Shown: positions 16,838 through 24,754, counted from the stretch's first letter. The stretch is 64,000 nt of DNA from Clostridia bacterium (GCA_017550625.1 JAFZOL010000045.1:94437-158436); one strand, 5' to 3'. Made by a program: numbers and translations. Notes: a model not told the origin generated them from the sequence alone.

Positions 16838-17823
16838 CCGGCAGGGATTTGTTATGCGCAATTGCGGGGATCGACGACAGTATTGTGTTGGCGTCGGGAC
16901 AGTTTTCCGCGGTTGAATCAAGCATAAAGACTGATCGAAAAAAAATACGGCACCGCTTTACTGCAATCGGTATTGCCGTTGTAATTTGTATTGCGGTTTT
17001 CGGTGCGGTGAAGTTTATGCCGAAAAACCTTCCTCTGTTCACGCCATCCGGCACGACAGAGTTGCAAACGCCTGGCGTACATGACCCGTCTGAATCTGGT
17101 GATATCTCGGTGCTTCCAGATCCCGGTACAACTACGGAAGAAGAGATTGGCACCACCCCGTCCGGAGAACGGGATCCCAATTCTGTGAAAGAAACCGAAG
17201 TGCCTTCATCAATCACTGGGAATAATTCACAAACTTCACCGACAAGCAATTCGGATCAGCTTGAAACACAAATGCCGCCGACCGAAACACCGACCACGGC
17301 AACCAATCATGAAACTCCAACAGCCCCTTCGGATGTTCCCTCGTCGGCTGAGCAGTCTGTCGCCCCCTCAACCGTAGCAACGACGACCGTTGATATTCCG
17401 GACGCGCCAAGGGAGGTTTATCAGGACATCATCGTTGATTATGCGACGGCAAGAGAAAAATTCGGTTACCCGATCAAATCATGCGGAAGAAGTAATTTTA
17501 CCAATTACAGGGCAGTTATCGTCTGTATGGACGGAGATATCAACGCAAGCGGGGCGTATTGCGCTTGGGTGACTTATGTTTTTACAAATGGATCCATTGA
17601 TCTTCGTGATCAGAACAGAATGGCAGATGGGATTACCCCCACGGGAAATGCTTATGAATATCAAGGCAGGACTTTTTATGTGCACCTTCCTGAGTTTAAC
17701 GGTGATCGGGTTCGTGTTGAGTATTTCCCAACCGGGAAAAGCGGCATCGCGTATCAAGCATTTTTTGACAGACAAGCAGACGTCAATGAGATTATGGATT
17801 TGATATTGTCCATCGAAATATAA
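16834..17823 (+). CDS. Single-pass membrane partner of XRE-sigma4 protein, copy 2
   Basis: 329 residues. Cytosolic head MTGRDLLCAIAGIDDSIVLA, membrane helix FTAIGIAVVICIAVFGAV (~residues 48-65), then ~110 residues of Thr/Ser/Pro/Glu-rich spacer that would span the wall, and an outer domain of ~130 residues (from EVYQDIIVDYATAREKFGY). The outer domain ends in YQAFFDRQADVNEIMDLIL and is unrelated by eye to that of copy 1. The shared head and gene order argue for a signalling pair with swappable sensor domains. No known anti-sigma domain is identifiable. Confidence 0.6.
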   Translation: MTGRDLLCAIAGIDDSIVLASGQFSAVESSIKTDRKKIRHRFTAIGIAVVICIAVFGAVKFMPKNLPLFTPSGTTELQTPGVHDPSESGDISVLPDPGTTTEEEIGTTPSGERDPNSVKETEVPSSITGNNSQTSPTSNSDQLETQMPPTETPTTATNHETPTAPSDVPSSAEQSVAPSTVATTTVDIPDAPREVYQDIIVDYATAREKFGYPIKSCGRSNFTNYRAVIVCMDGDINASGAYCAWVTYVFTNGSIDLRDQNRMADGITPTGNAYEYQGRTFYVHLPEFNGDRVRVEYFPTGKSGIAYQAFFDRQADVNEIMDLILSIEI

Positions 17824-17847
17824 TACGTTTGCTGAAAAAGGATCCTT

Positions 17848-17998
17848 GATCCGTTCCTCCGCACGTTATCCGAACGCGAACGCAATGTTTTTATTCATCG
17901 TTACTTCAGTTTGGAGGACATGAATGAAATCAGCGAGGCGTTTGATATCACAGTAAATCACGTCCGCGTCATATTGACGAGAACACGCAAAAAGCTGA
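17848..17998 (+). pseudogene. Remnant of a third XRE-sigma4 gene (sigma region 4 only)
   Basis: About 150 nt from 17848 encode LDPFLRTLSERERNVFIHRY-like sequence and NHVRVILTRTRKKL, nearly the same as residues ~88-140 of the 8507 protein, including at DNA level (e.g. ttatccgaacgcgaacgc in both). The HTH half and the C-terminal end are missing, and frame continues into unrelated sequence. It is closer to copy 1 than to the adjacent copy 2. Confidence 0.8.
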
Positions 17999-18089
17999 TC
18001 TATCTTCCGTTTTGGATTATATCATACCCATACAGGAAGCAAACGGGGAAGAATAATGCTTTGATTATTCCGAGAGCGATAACAAAATG

Positions 18090-18109
18090 CTAATCCCTTA
18101 ATCATTGTA
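18090..18109 (+). repeat. 20-bp direct repeat, left copy
   Basis: ctaatcccttaatcattgta is repeated exactly at 20913-20932. The two copies bracket the carboxypeptidase remnant, a lipoprotein and a membrane protein. Confidence 0.7.
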
Positions 18110-18599
18110 TTGTATTGCGGTAAACGTGGCGCGATCTCTCTATCCGGGGATTTCAGATAAAGAAGCCGTAAACAAATTTGTGGGGCTTATGAATCAGACT
18201 GCCGATGCCATCGGAATGCAAAACAGCCATTTTCTGAATCCGGACGGTTATGACGCGGACGGCCAATATTCTACCGCGGAGGATCTTCTTCTGCTTGCAA
18301 AAACGGCGCTGGAGTACTCCGCGATCAGAACGATATGCGGGAAGTATCGAATTGAGGCATATCTTGCTAATGGAAAAGGCGTGACTTGGTACAATACGAA
18401 CAGAATGTTGAATCCGAACGATGCGTTTTATCATTCTGCGGTTACCGGTCTGAAAACCGGCAGCACAGCCGCCGCTGGAAATTGTATCATCGTATCGTTT
18501 AACCATGCCGGAAGAGAAATGATCGCGGTGATCCTTGGCGCTGCTTCCGACGAGGAAAGATACAAATCCGTCGAGGAATTGATAAACGCTTTACCGTAA
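18105..18599 (+). pseudogene. Truncated D-alanyl-D-alanine carboxypeptidase (peptidase S11)
   Basis: Up to 164 residues matching the middle of DacA-type enzymes: FVGLMNQTADAIGMQNSHFL and NPDGYD, then GLKTGSTAAAGNCIIVSF, which includes the KTG box of the penicilloyl-serine transferases. The N-terminal part with the SxxK nucleophile and the SxN box is absent, so it cannot be active. The break coincides with a 20-bp direct repeat at 18090-18109 that recurs at 20913, suggesting deletion or insertion at this point. Confidence 0.75.
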
Positions 18600-18614
18600 C
18601 CAATATACCTTAAG

Positions 18615-18646
18615 CAAAGCGGACTCCTTGCGGGGGCCGCTTTGTT
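18615..18646 (+). terminator. Hairpin after the carboxypeptidase remnant
   Basis: Arms CAAAGCGG and CCGCTTTG enclose actccttgcggggg. Only a short T stretch follows. The same loop sequence occurs in the terminator at 20823. Confidence 0.5.
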
Positions 18647-18848
18647 ACTGTACCAAATGAAACTCCATAAAACGCTTTCCTTGACTTTTCATCTTTGATT
18701 GAATATACTGAAAACAGCATGATTCCATAGAAACATTCAATAATCCGGGATGTGTTTTTTCGTGGATTAAACTATTTTTTTTCCGGCGGGTCCGGTATTT
18801 CGCAACAATAGCCGCTTGAAAAGAGTCTTATATAAAGAGGTGATTTAC

Positions 18849-19781
18849 TTGACCGTAAAGAAAACGCTGTTTATCGTAGCCATTTGTTTGTTTTTGATAA
18901 TGACCGGATGTACCGCTCCGAAAACGGACAATAACGAAACCGGGAATACCATGTTGAATCCGCAAAAGATTGTTTCCATGGTATCGGTGTCTTCTCTGCC
19001 GGAAGGATATCAGTATTCTTTTTCGACGGAGGATGCCATAGAAACAATAACCAGTTATATAAATTCCCTTGAACTCACAAGTGATTATTCTGAAAACCCG
19101 GATGAGTACGCCGGAATGACATGGGTTGTGGAAATCCTATTCGATGACGGCAGCAAACAGAGCATTTATCACTTCGGGAATATGTTTATAAAGGATGAAA
19201 ACGGGCCGTGGTTTAAGATGCAATATAAACAGGCAAGCCGGTTCGATTCTGTACTAGAGGAAGCTGCGGCATTGCAGTCGACTGGCGTTTCAGACAAAAC
19301 AGAACCGCATTTGATAGAGACAAAAACAGCATATGCAAACTGGTCAGAGGATGAAACGATCTATAAAGATTGTTTGAACCGGGATAAGGTCTCGTCCGCT
19401 GCACGCGGTCATTTCCCTGTATATCTGATGGATACAAAAGCGGATCTGGAGAGTTTTAAGACCACACTTGGTGACATTCTCTTGATGGATCAGGGATGTG
19501 ACGAGACACCTTCTTTCAATGAGATTGTCAAATCGTATGATGATTCCTTCTTCTCTGAACGCGCGTTGATTATCGTATATGTAACCTCCTCAAGCGGATC
19601 GTTCCGGTTTGACGTGCGTGATGTTACTGTTGAAGACGCTGTTTTCTGTCTGAACGTCATTCAAACGAATCATCCGGAAGTGTATACCTGTGATATGGCC
19701 GGTTGGTATATTGTTGTTGAGGTCATGGATTCTGACATCTCAGATATAAAGGATTATGACGCGGTGTTGGTTCAATCATAA
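18849..19781 (+). CDS. Lipoprotein of unknown function
   Basis: 310 residues from TTG 18849, chosen because aaagaggtg lies 5 nt upstream and the signal peptide then starts properly. The signal ends with LFLIMTGCTAP (lipobox LIMTGC), so the protein is anchored outside the membrane. The body shows two similar-sized alpha/beta parts: SSLPEGYQYSFSTEDAIETI early, and FFSERALIIVYVTSSSGSFR plus GWYIVVEVMDSDISD late. No family is recognised. The next gene, a polytopic membrane protein, starts 44 nt later and may be a partner. Confidence 0.6.
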   Translation: MTVKKTLFIVAICLFLIMTGCTAPKTDNNETGNTMLNPQKIVSMVSVSSLPEGYQYSFSTEDAIETITSYINSLELTSDYSENPDEYAGMTWVVEILFDDGSKQSIYHFGNMFIKDENGPWFKMQYKQASRFDSVLEEAAALQSTGVSDKTEPHLIETKTAYANWSEDETIYKDCLNRDKVSSAARGHFPVYLMDTKADLESFKTTLGDILLMDQGCDETPSFNEIVKSYDDSFFSERALIIVYVTSSSGSFRFDVRDVTVEDAVFCLNVIQTNHPEVYTCDMAGWYIVVEVMDSDISDIKDYDAVLVQS

Positions 19782-19825
19782 TTACCAGGATTATTCTGGG
19801 AACAGGAGATACAGGAGGTGCAGTC

Positions 19826-20797
19826 ATGAAAAACAATCTCCTTACAAAGTTTTACATTGGTATGCTCGCAGGTATAGTTGTCACCACGGCGTACCCCATC
19901 TATATGGGTATCTCCCTTCTCGTCCACATGCTGCGGGACGGCGCGATCCCGATAGAAGCGTATCCGAAATATGTGATCCCGTATACCCCCATCGCGTTGG
20001 CGTTGATCGTCGGCGCACTCCTGGTGCCGCTGTTTCAGAAGCTGACGGAAAAGAAAGCGCTGCTTCCCGGCGCGGCCGTTTCCGTTGCGGTGTTCTTTCT
20101 GACAGAACGTTTTATGGAAACAAGGATCCTTGTGCAGACGCAGGAGCTTGTGCCGCTGGAAAGCTGGCAGATGTCGCTTTGTTACGTGCCGCCGGAAATG
20201 TATGAAACGCGTACGTGGGAGGCGGTGGACGTGCTACTCGGCGGTTACAGTCCCGCTTTTAAACTGCATTTCTATCTGATTTCCGTTATTATCATTTTAT
20301 CTCTTCTGAACTGTATTTACGGTTATGCAAAGATGATCCGAACCGGGGATAAAAGCAGAAAAAAAGCGCTGATCATACAGACCGTAACAAGCCTGTCTTT
20401 TCTCGGTATGTGCATCTGGGCATGCTTTACGGCGTTTTATCGGACGGGAGAAATCATGGTATCCGCCGTTTCCGCTGTACTGATGACCGTATTCTTTGTT
20501 CTTCTCGGCGTCACCACCGGCGTCTTTCTTGCTTCCTTTACGCTGAAAAAACGCAGATTTCTTTCCGTAACGCTTCCGGCGATCCTTGCCGCCGCAACCA
20601 CCCTTGCCATGTATATCGGCGAGATGATTCTGCTCAGCGGCAACCTCTACCGGTTCGGATCCGGCGTGTTCTTTAACGGCATGGGCAAATTGGTCCTTGC
20701 TCCGGTGGATTTATACGTCATAATCGCTTCCGGAGGTATTACTTTACTCATAGCCTCAGCGCTTAAACGGAATCCGCAGCGCGCGCATAAAAGTTGA
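19826..20797 (+). CDS. Polytopic membrane protein (~8 helices), unknown
   Basis: 323 residues with a ggaggtg site 6 nt before the ATG. Hydrophobic stretches occur near residues 10-35, 52-70, 80-95, 150-172, 190-210, 218-245, 253-278 and 295-313. A soluble loop (~100-145) separates the second-third and fourth segments. No transporter or enzyme signature is visible. It follows the lipoprotein at 18849 and precedes a terminator, so the two form a likely operon in the decayed element between att copies. Confidence 0.55.
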   Translation: MKNNLLTKFYIGMLAGIVVTTAYPIYMGISLLVHMLRDGAIPIEAYPKYVIPYTPIALALIVGALLVPLFQKLTEKKALLPGAAVSVAVFFLTERFMETRILVQTQELVPLESWQMSLCYVPPEMYETRTWEAVDVLLGGYSPAFKLHFYLISVIIILSLLNCIYGYAKMIRTGDKSRKKALIIQTVTSLSFLGMCIWACFTAFYRTGEIMVSAVSAVLMTVFFVLLGVTTGVFLASFTLKKRRFLSVTLPAILAAATTLAMYIGEMILLSGNLYRFGSGVFFNGMGKLVLAPVDLYVIIASGGITLLIASALKRNPQRAHKS

Positions 20798-20822
20798 GAT
20801 CGATAGAAAACAATTTTCAATT

Positions 20823-20849
20823 CGGACTCCTTGCGGGGTCCGTTTTTTG
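20823..20849 (+). terminator. Rho-independent terminator
   Basis: CGGAC and GTCCG arms with a tccttgcggg loop, followed directly by TTTTTT. It closes the 18849-20797 unit. Confidence 0.85.
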
Positions 20850-20912
20850 ATGTTACGTTCTGTCCATTGTGCCATATGGTGAGGTTTTGAATCCCGAGAA
20901 CAATATAAAACA

Positions 20913-20932
20913 CTAATCCCTTAATCATTGTA
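20913..20932 (+). repeat. 20-bp direct repeat, right copy
   Basis: Exact second copy of the 18090-18109 sequence, followed by an imperfect hairpin (gagctcgttttc / agaacgagttc). Confidence 0.7.
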
Positions 20933-20975
20933 AAAGAGCTCGTTTTCTTGTGGAGAACGAGTTCTTTTATGTCAT

Positions 20976-21007
20976 AAAGGGGTGCAAAGGGGTGCAAAGG
21001 GGTGCAA
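20976..21007 (+). repeat. Three tandem copies of AAAGGGGTGC (candidate integrase arm sites)
   Basis: Perfect 10-bp period, three units plus two bases, ~85 nt left of the tRNA-Thr fragment at 21091. A second three-unit array of the same word lies at 21245-21277. Short arrays at a fixed distance from an att core are typical of arm-type sites of tyrosine recombinases. Confidence 0.55.
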
Positions 21008-21090
21008 GTTGTTTTTTTTTCAGTGAAAATAGCCTTTTCTGCGTTATTCATAAAAAGCCGGAAACCCTTACTTTACAAGGGTTTCCGGGA

Positions 21091-21131
21091 TGGAGCTGAT
21101 GTTCAGAATCGAACTGACGACCAACTCATTA
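21091..21131 (-). repeat. Diverged tRNA-Thr 3'-half copy (older att relic)
   Basis: Matches 51216-51256 with several substitutions (e.g. gctgatgttcag for gctggtggtcag) and is preceded by a tRNA-terminator-like hairpin with aaaccctt/aagggttt arms. The divergence suggests it is the oldest copy or came from a different host tRNA allele. Confidence 0.7.
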
Positions 21132-21244
21132 TGAGAACTTGCTTATCAGTTTTTGCTTGTGTTTAGGAATTAAAACATGCCAAAACTGTTTCGGACCATT
21201 CTTGATTATCACAGATAAACACATATCTTCACAAAATAGAGAAA

Positions 21245-21277
21245 AAAGGGGTGCAAAGGGGTGCAAAAGGGGTGCAA
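21245..21277 (+). repeat. Second AAAGGGGTGC array next to an att copy
   Basis: Units at 21245, 21255 and 21266 (one extra A between the last two), 84 nt left of the perfect tRNA copy at 21361. Same spacing as the first array relative to its tRNA fragment. Confidence 0.55.
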
Positions 21278-21360
21278 GTGATAGTTTTTGGGCAAAAATC
21301 ACGCTGAAACGAGCACCCATAAAAAAGCCGAAAACCCTTGCTACACAAGGGTTTTCGGAA

Positions 21361-21405
21361 TGGAGCTGGTGGTCAGAATCGAACTGACAACCTGCTCATT
21401 ACGAA
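21361..21405 (-). repeat. attL of the 30-kb element (45-bp tRNA-Thr copy)
   Basis: Exact copy of 51216-51260, diverging right after the anticodon triplet. A hairpin with aaaaccctt/aagggtttt arms directly to the left mimics the tRNA terminator. Confidence 0.9.
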
Positions 21406-21517
21406 AGCCGGATCGAGCCGTTTTCACGTGTGTGCACATGTGCCCGCAAGCGGCTGTACGTAAGGGTTTTCGGGCATTTTGGCCTTTTCACGGATTCACG
21501 CAAATTTCCGCGAAAAA

Positions 21518-21550
21518 CCGCAAAAGTGGCAACAAGAATCACTTTTGCGG
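21518..21550. repeat. Hairpin holding one gtggcaacaa word
   Basis: Arms CCGCAAAAGTG and CACTTTTGCGG flank a loop; gtggcaacaa (21526-21535) begins in the left arm. The same word is repeated three times at the other end of the element. Confidence 0.5.
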
Positions 21551-21635
21551 GTGTGTTCAGCTTGGCGATTTTCCCGGGAATCTCAAAAAATCATCTGAAA
21601 AAACAAACGGAAGATCGCTGAACAAAAAAACCGTA

Positions 21636-22589
21636 TTATTCCCCGGAAAGCGTTTGGCAACGTTTTGTAATGAGCGCCCGGAAGACCTGTTTCATTTCCT
21701 CCGGAAGCAATGAACCGTCGCACAGTGTAAGCAGTTTCTGTTCTTTCGCAAGCAGCCGGGCGATCATTTTTTCCGCGGCGGTGCGGGAGATACCGCAGGC
21801 GTCGGCGAATTTCAGGAAATCGCCCCTGCGCAGATTTGCTTTCTTGCCGTTCATCGTGAGGGCGAACTGCTCTTTGTCCTCCGGCATGATCACGTTGACG
21901 GGCAGCAGGTCGTATGCGGGCGAAAGGATATATTCGCCGCTGTTTTCCGCCGTCTCGATCAGGGAAAAATTCTTGAGGTGCATATCGGAGTTCCCGGTCA
22001 TAAAGCAGAACACAAGACGTGCGAAAAGCTCCGCCAGATCGAACGCCCTGCGCGAGGAATACCGCTCTATGATCTTCGCGCAGCGCTCATAGGAGCCCTT
22101 ATACTTATCCGCGGTCAGACGCAGATCAAGCTGGCAGAAATCCTCCATGGCGAGCATAGAAACGGCGCTCTTTTCTATCACACGGTCCACACGTTTTGTG
22201 ATATACGCGCAGCTGCCTCCTTCTGTGATCAGCGCGTGCGGAACGGTCGCGATCCCGCAGACGTCAGCCATGTGCATCACAAGCTGTTCCGATTCCGGCA
22301 GCGCGGTGAACTCCTCCGTTTGCGGTTTCAGGATATAACCGGTCGGGAAGTTTACCAGGGTCAGCCGCGGCTTTTCCCCATCCGAAAACAGATGCAGGGA
22401 CAGCTTTTTCTGTACGCCGGGAACGGTCAGTCCCTTGCCGACGCTTTCTGTGACGATGGATTCCAATGTTTGATTGTCGATTTCGATCTCCGGAAGCACA
22501 GGGGTACCGAAAAACCGCTTGATACAGCTTTTGTGCCACCCGGAGCCGTCGTCGGCTTTCAGCGGTTTCCCGCAGCATAAACAGTTCAT
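21636..22589 (-). CDS. hipT: HipT: HipA-type serine/threonine kinase toxin of a split HipBST system
   Basis: 317 residues from ATG 22589, which overlaps the hipS stop. It begins with a small Cys motif (MNCLCCGKPL) and lacks the N-subdomain of HipA, which is encoded by the neighbouring gene, as in tripartite HipBST. Kinase features: VPGVQKKLSLHL (Gly-rich loop region), YITKRVDR (hinge), NSDMHLKNFSLI (catalytic Asp and Asn), SPAYDLLP (metal-binding Asp). In characterised HipT the loop has a Ser-x-Ser just before the Gly that is autophosphorylated; here the residues are Thr-Val-Pro, so regulation may differ. In E. coli HipT phosphorylates tryptophanyl-tRNA synthetase; the target here is unknown. 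Confidence 0.85.
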   Translation of the reverse strand: MNCLCCGKPLKADDGSGWHKSCIKRFFGTPVLPEIEIDNQTLESIVTESVGKGLTVPGVQKKLSLHLFSDGEKPRLTLVNFPTGYILKPQTEEFTALPESEQLVMHMADVCGIATVPHALITEGGSCAYITKRVDRVIEKSAVSMLAMEDFCQLDLRLTADKYKGSYERCAKIIERYSSRRAFDLAELFARLVFCFMTGNSDMHLKNFSLIETAENSGEYILSPAYDLLPVNVIMPEDKEQFALTMNGKKANLRRGDFLKFADACGISRTAAEKMIARLLAKEQKLLTLCDGSLLPEEMKQVFRALITKRCQTLSGE

Positions 22590-22915
22590 ATGCGTTCCTC
22601 CCTGATCTGAACGTTGCCGACGGCGTCTTTGCATGCGACAAGCAGCAGCCCGAAACGGTCGTCCCGGCTGATCTTCCAGTTGCGGCTTACTACGCCGAGC
22701 AGCCAACCTTCGGGGATCAGGCCGTCAAAAAACGAAAACAGCGTTTTGGAAGTATACGGCTCAGCCGACAACGGCAGCGTCAGAGAAACCGCGCATGCAT
22801 TCTCATTGTCGAGATATTGCGGATCATAGGCGAAGGCGTAGCCCTCGTCCGTTTCTGCCAGCGTCCCAGCAAATGCGCCGCGAACATATACATAAGCGGT
22901 ACGAAGTGCGCTCAT
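22586..22915 (-). CDS. hipS: HipS: stand-alone HipA N-terminal subdomain (antitoxin of HipBST)
   Basis: 109 residues equal to the N-terminal couple_hipA domain: AYVYVRGAFAGTLAETDEGY, then the FSFFDGLIPEGWLLGVVSRN motif, typical of HipA residues ~60-90. In HipBST systems this small protein, rather than HipB, neutralises the kinase. It overlaps hipB upstream and hipT downstream by 4 nt each, so the three are translated as a coupled set in the order hipB-hipS-hipT. Confidence 0.85.
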   Translation of the reverse strand: MSALRTAYVYVRGAFAGTLAETDEGYAFAYDPQYLDNENACAVSLTLPLSAEPYTSKTLFSFFDGLIPEGWLLGVVSRNWKISRDDRFGLLLVACKDAVGNVQIREERI

Positions 22916-23127
22916 GCTTCCTCATCCTTTCGCTCGCTTTTTCCCGGCACGGCTTCCATACCGAACATGCCCAGTGCAACGTTGACCTTATCCATCCGGA
23001 CGGTCTCTTTGCCTTGCTCCAGCTCACGCACAAAACGCAGACCGAGGCCGGAGCGGGCGGCAAATTCCTCCTGCGTCAGCCCGGCGGCGCGGCGGCTGTT
23101 TTTGATGTACTCTGCGATCTTATTCAC
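22912..23127 (-). CDS. hipB: HipB: XRE-family DNA-binding regulator of the HipBST operon
   Basis: 71 residues from GTG 23127 behind agagga. A Cro/CI HTH spans residues ~5-60 (IKNSRRAAGLTQEEFAARSG; FVRELEQGKETVRMDKVN). The stop overlaps the hipS start. Upstream lie three inverted repeats built on ACCC…GGGT, one of them inside the promoter spacer, so HipB probably represses its own operon. Confidence 0.85.
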   Translation of the reverse strand: MNKIAEYIKNSRRAAGLTQEEFAARSGLGLRFVRELEQGKETVRMDKVNVALGMFGMEAVPGKSERKDEEA

Positions 23128-23161
23128 ACAAAAATGATCCTCTCGTCTTTATTACATCCAC

Positions 23162-23190
23162 AGAATACACCCTTTAGGGTATAATGTCAA
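23162..23190 (-). promoter_or_regulatory. hipBST promoter with operator in the spacer
   Basis: On the minus strand TTGACA (23185-23190), 17-nt spacer, TATTCT (23162-23167). The spacer contains ACCCTAAAGGGT, an inverted repeat positioned to block RNA polymerase. Confidence 0.85.
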
Positions 23191-23206
23191 GAAAAAATTG
23201 CAAGTA

Positions 23207-23267
23207 ATACACCCGATAAGGTATATATCGCAGATCTCATACTGCTATTATACCCATTCGGGTGTAA
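23207..23267. promoter_or_regulatory. Two further HipB-type operator repeats
   Basis: TACACCCgataaGGTATA at ~23208-23225 and TTATACCCattcGGGTGTAA at ~23248-23267 share the ACCC-n4-GGGT pattern of the promoter operator. Three sites at ~40-nt spacing suggest cooperative binding. Confidence 0.65.
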
Positions 23268-23441
23268 ATTATTCTTGTGATATATCAATAAGCTCAGGGC
23301 GATTCACACAACCTGCGTTTCGTCTGTTGTTATGCAAAAATCAACAAGGAATTGAAGTAAAAAATAAATTTTTCGCACATTCGACAGCCCTCCCCTTGTT
23401 TTGGTATGATCAAGGCACAAAAGAAACGGAGGTTTTGTTTT

Positions 23442-23870
23442 ATGGAAAAGACGATCATCGACGAACGCACCGGTTGGGAATATGAATGGAAAGGCGAACA
23501 GTATTACCCGACCGGCCGAGTTGTGAAGAACGGCGTTATGACGCCTGCAGAGATACCGGAAGATAACGCTCCGGAAGAGGAATCTCGTATCCTCGGAATC
23601 TGGGCACAACGACATCTGAATTACATCCGGCGGAACAAGAAATCCTTGTATCTCGACCTGTACATGTCCGGCAGGCTGAACGCATACCTTGCAGAAATCA
23701 ACGCCCAAGCCGAAGATCTCTTCATTCGGACGGTAAAAGAAATGGCTGCGTTGGAAGGCGTTACAGAAAAGCTGAAAGCGGAGGATCAAATGGAATGGGT
23801 CGGGCGGATGAACAACATTCGCAACAGAGCGGAAGAAATCGTAAGCCGGGAATTGATCTTTGCATCATAA
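23442..23870 (+). CDS. tnpV: TnpV family protein
   Basis: 142 residues, ATG with acggagg upstream. The C-terminal part LKAEDQMEWVGRMNNIRNRA and the middle HLNYIRRNKKSLYLDLYMSG are hallmarks of the TnpV family, small proteins found beside clostridial transposons and integrative elements. Biochemical role is unknown. It is not next to a transposase here, so it is a passenger or leftover of one. Confidence 0.8.
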   Translation: MEKTIIDERTGWEYEWKGEQYYPTGRVVKNGVMTPAEIPEDNAPEEESRILGIWAQRHLNYIRRNKKSLYLDLYMSGRLNAYLAEINAQAEDLFIRTVKEMAALEGVTEKLKAEDQMEWVGRMNNIRNRAEEIVSRELIFAS

Positions 23871-23978
23871 ATTATTGTCTGCAAATGAAGAGCGGGGCCG
23901 CGTGCTCCGCTCTTTCTACGCAATACGAAAATCATGACGTTGATGGTCTGAAATATCTGTTTTTTCGAGAATAATCCC

Positions 23979-24017
23979 TTGACGCTTCGTTAAAAATAAT
24001 GTATATTAATTTTAACG
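23979..24017 (+). promoter_or_regulatory. Promoter and operator of the AbiEi-like gene
   Basis: TTGACG (23979-23984), 17 nt, TATATT (24002-24007). Inverted arms CGTTAAAA (23988-23995) and TTTTAACG (24010-24017) overlap the -10 element, as expected for autoregulation by an HTH antitoxin. Confidence 0.7.
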
Positions 24018-24027
24018 AGGTAACAGT

Positions 24028-24633
24028 ATGGACAGACCGGATTATTTAAACGAAATCAGGAACCGAATCAAAGCCGAGAAATACGGCTCTGTTTTTGTTG
24101 CAACAGATTTTGCAGACATAACGGAAAATGTAAAGATCGGCGTATGCTTATCACGGTTGGAGGAAGAGAAAACGCTGCTCCGTATCATGCGCGGCGTATA
24201 TTACAAACCGGAATACAGCAGTTTGCTCGGCGAGTATATCGCCCCGGCGCCGGATGCAGTCGCGCACGCCATCGCACGCAACTTCGGCTGGACCATCGTC
24301 CCCTGCGGCGATACGGCGCTGAACCTTCTCGGTCTTTCCACGCAGGTCCCCGCCGCGTGGGTATACGTTAGCGACGGACCATATAAAGAATATGCCTACG
24401 GTGATGTCGTAATCAAATTCAAACGGACGGCGAATAAAGATATATCCCACCTCTCATTCAAAACCGCTTTGACGATTCAGGCCCTAAAAGCGCTCGGAAA
24501 AGAGCATATCACCGATTCTGTGACAGAAAGACTCAAACGAATTTTGTCAGAAAAAGAACAGATAAAAATGCTTATCGAAGCAAAAGCTACAACAGCGTGG
24601 GTATACAAAATCATCAAAACAATATGCAGTTAG
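24028..24633 (+). CDS. AbiEi-like antitoxin/transcription regulator (DUF6088 type), without toxin gene
   Basis: 201 residues, ATG behind gaggtaac. The N-terminal ~70 residues form a winged helix (FADITENVKIGVCLSRLEEE, LLRIMRGVYYKPEY), followed by the antitoxin body with VPCGDTALNLLGLSTQVP and VVIKFKRTAN, the pattern of AbiEi/DUF6088 proteins. These normally partner an AbiEii nucleotidyltransferase toxin; none follows here, so it is an orphan or acts in trans. The palindrome over its promoter fits self-repression. Confidence 0.75.
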   Translation: MDRPDYLNEIRNRIKAEKYGSVFVATDFADITENVKIGVCLSRLEEEKTLLRIMRGVYYKPEYSSLLGEYIAPAPDAVAHAIARNFGWTIVPCGDTALNLLGLSTQVPAAWVYVSDGPYKEYAYGDVVIKFKRTANKDISHLSFKTALTIQALKALGKEHITDSVTERLKRILSEKEQIKMLIEAKATTAWVYKIIKTICS

Positions 24634-24711
24634 GATTATTACCACTCAAGATAAGTTATTTAATCTCTGCAGGATATTTTCTGAAAGGGGTAGAAATATA
24701 CAAATCCTCAT

Positions 24712-24730
24712 GTTATAATACTGTTATAAC
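24712..24730. promoter_or_regulatory. Operator/C-box upstream of the RM regulator
   Basis: Inverted repeat GTTATAA-tactg-TTATAAC, 25 nt ahead of the XRE start; TATAAT (24714-24719) inside it may be the -10 element. No good -35 is visible, consistent with activator-dependent transcription by a controller protein. Confidence 0.6.
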
Positions 24731-24754
24731 TTTGCAAGACGAATGAGGTACATC

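Larger units (their letters stand above)
20933..21635. other. Stacked element ends without genes
   Basis: No supported gene in ~700 nt. The stretch consists of two AAAGGGGTGC arrays, two tRNA-Thr fragments each preceded by a terminator-like hairpin, and the left end of the 30-kb element (21405-21635), which shares gggttttcgggcatttt with 10820. The 230-nt piece between the two tRNA copies is what remains of one element after internal deletion, as I read it. Confidence 0.55.
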
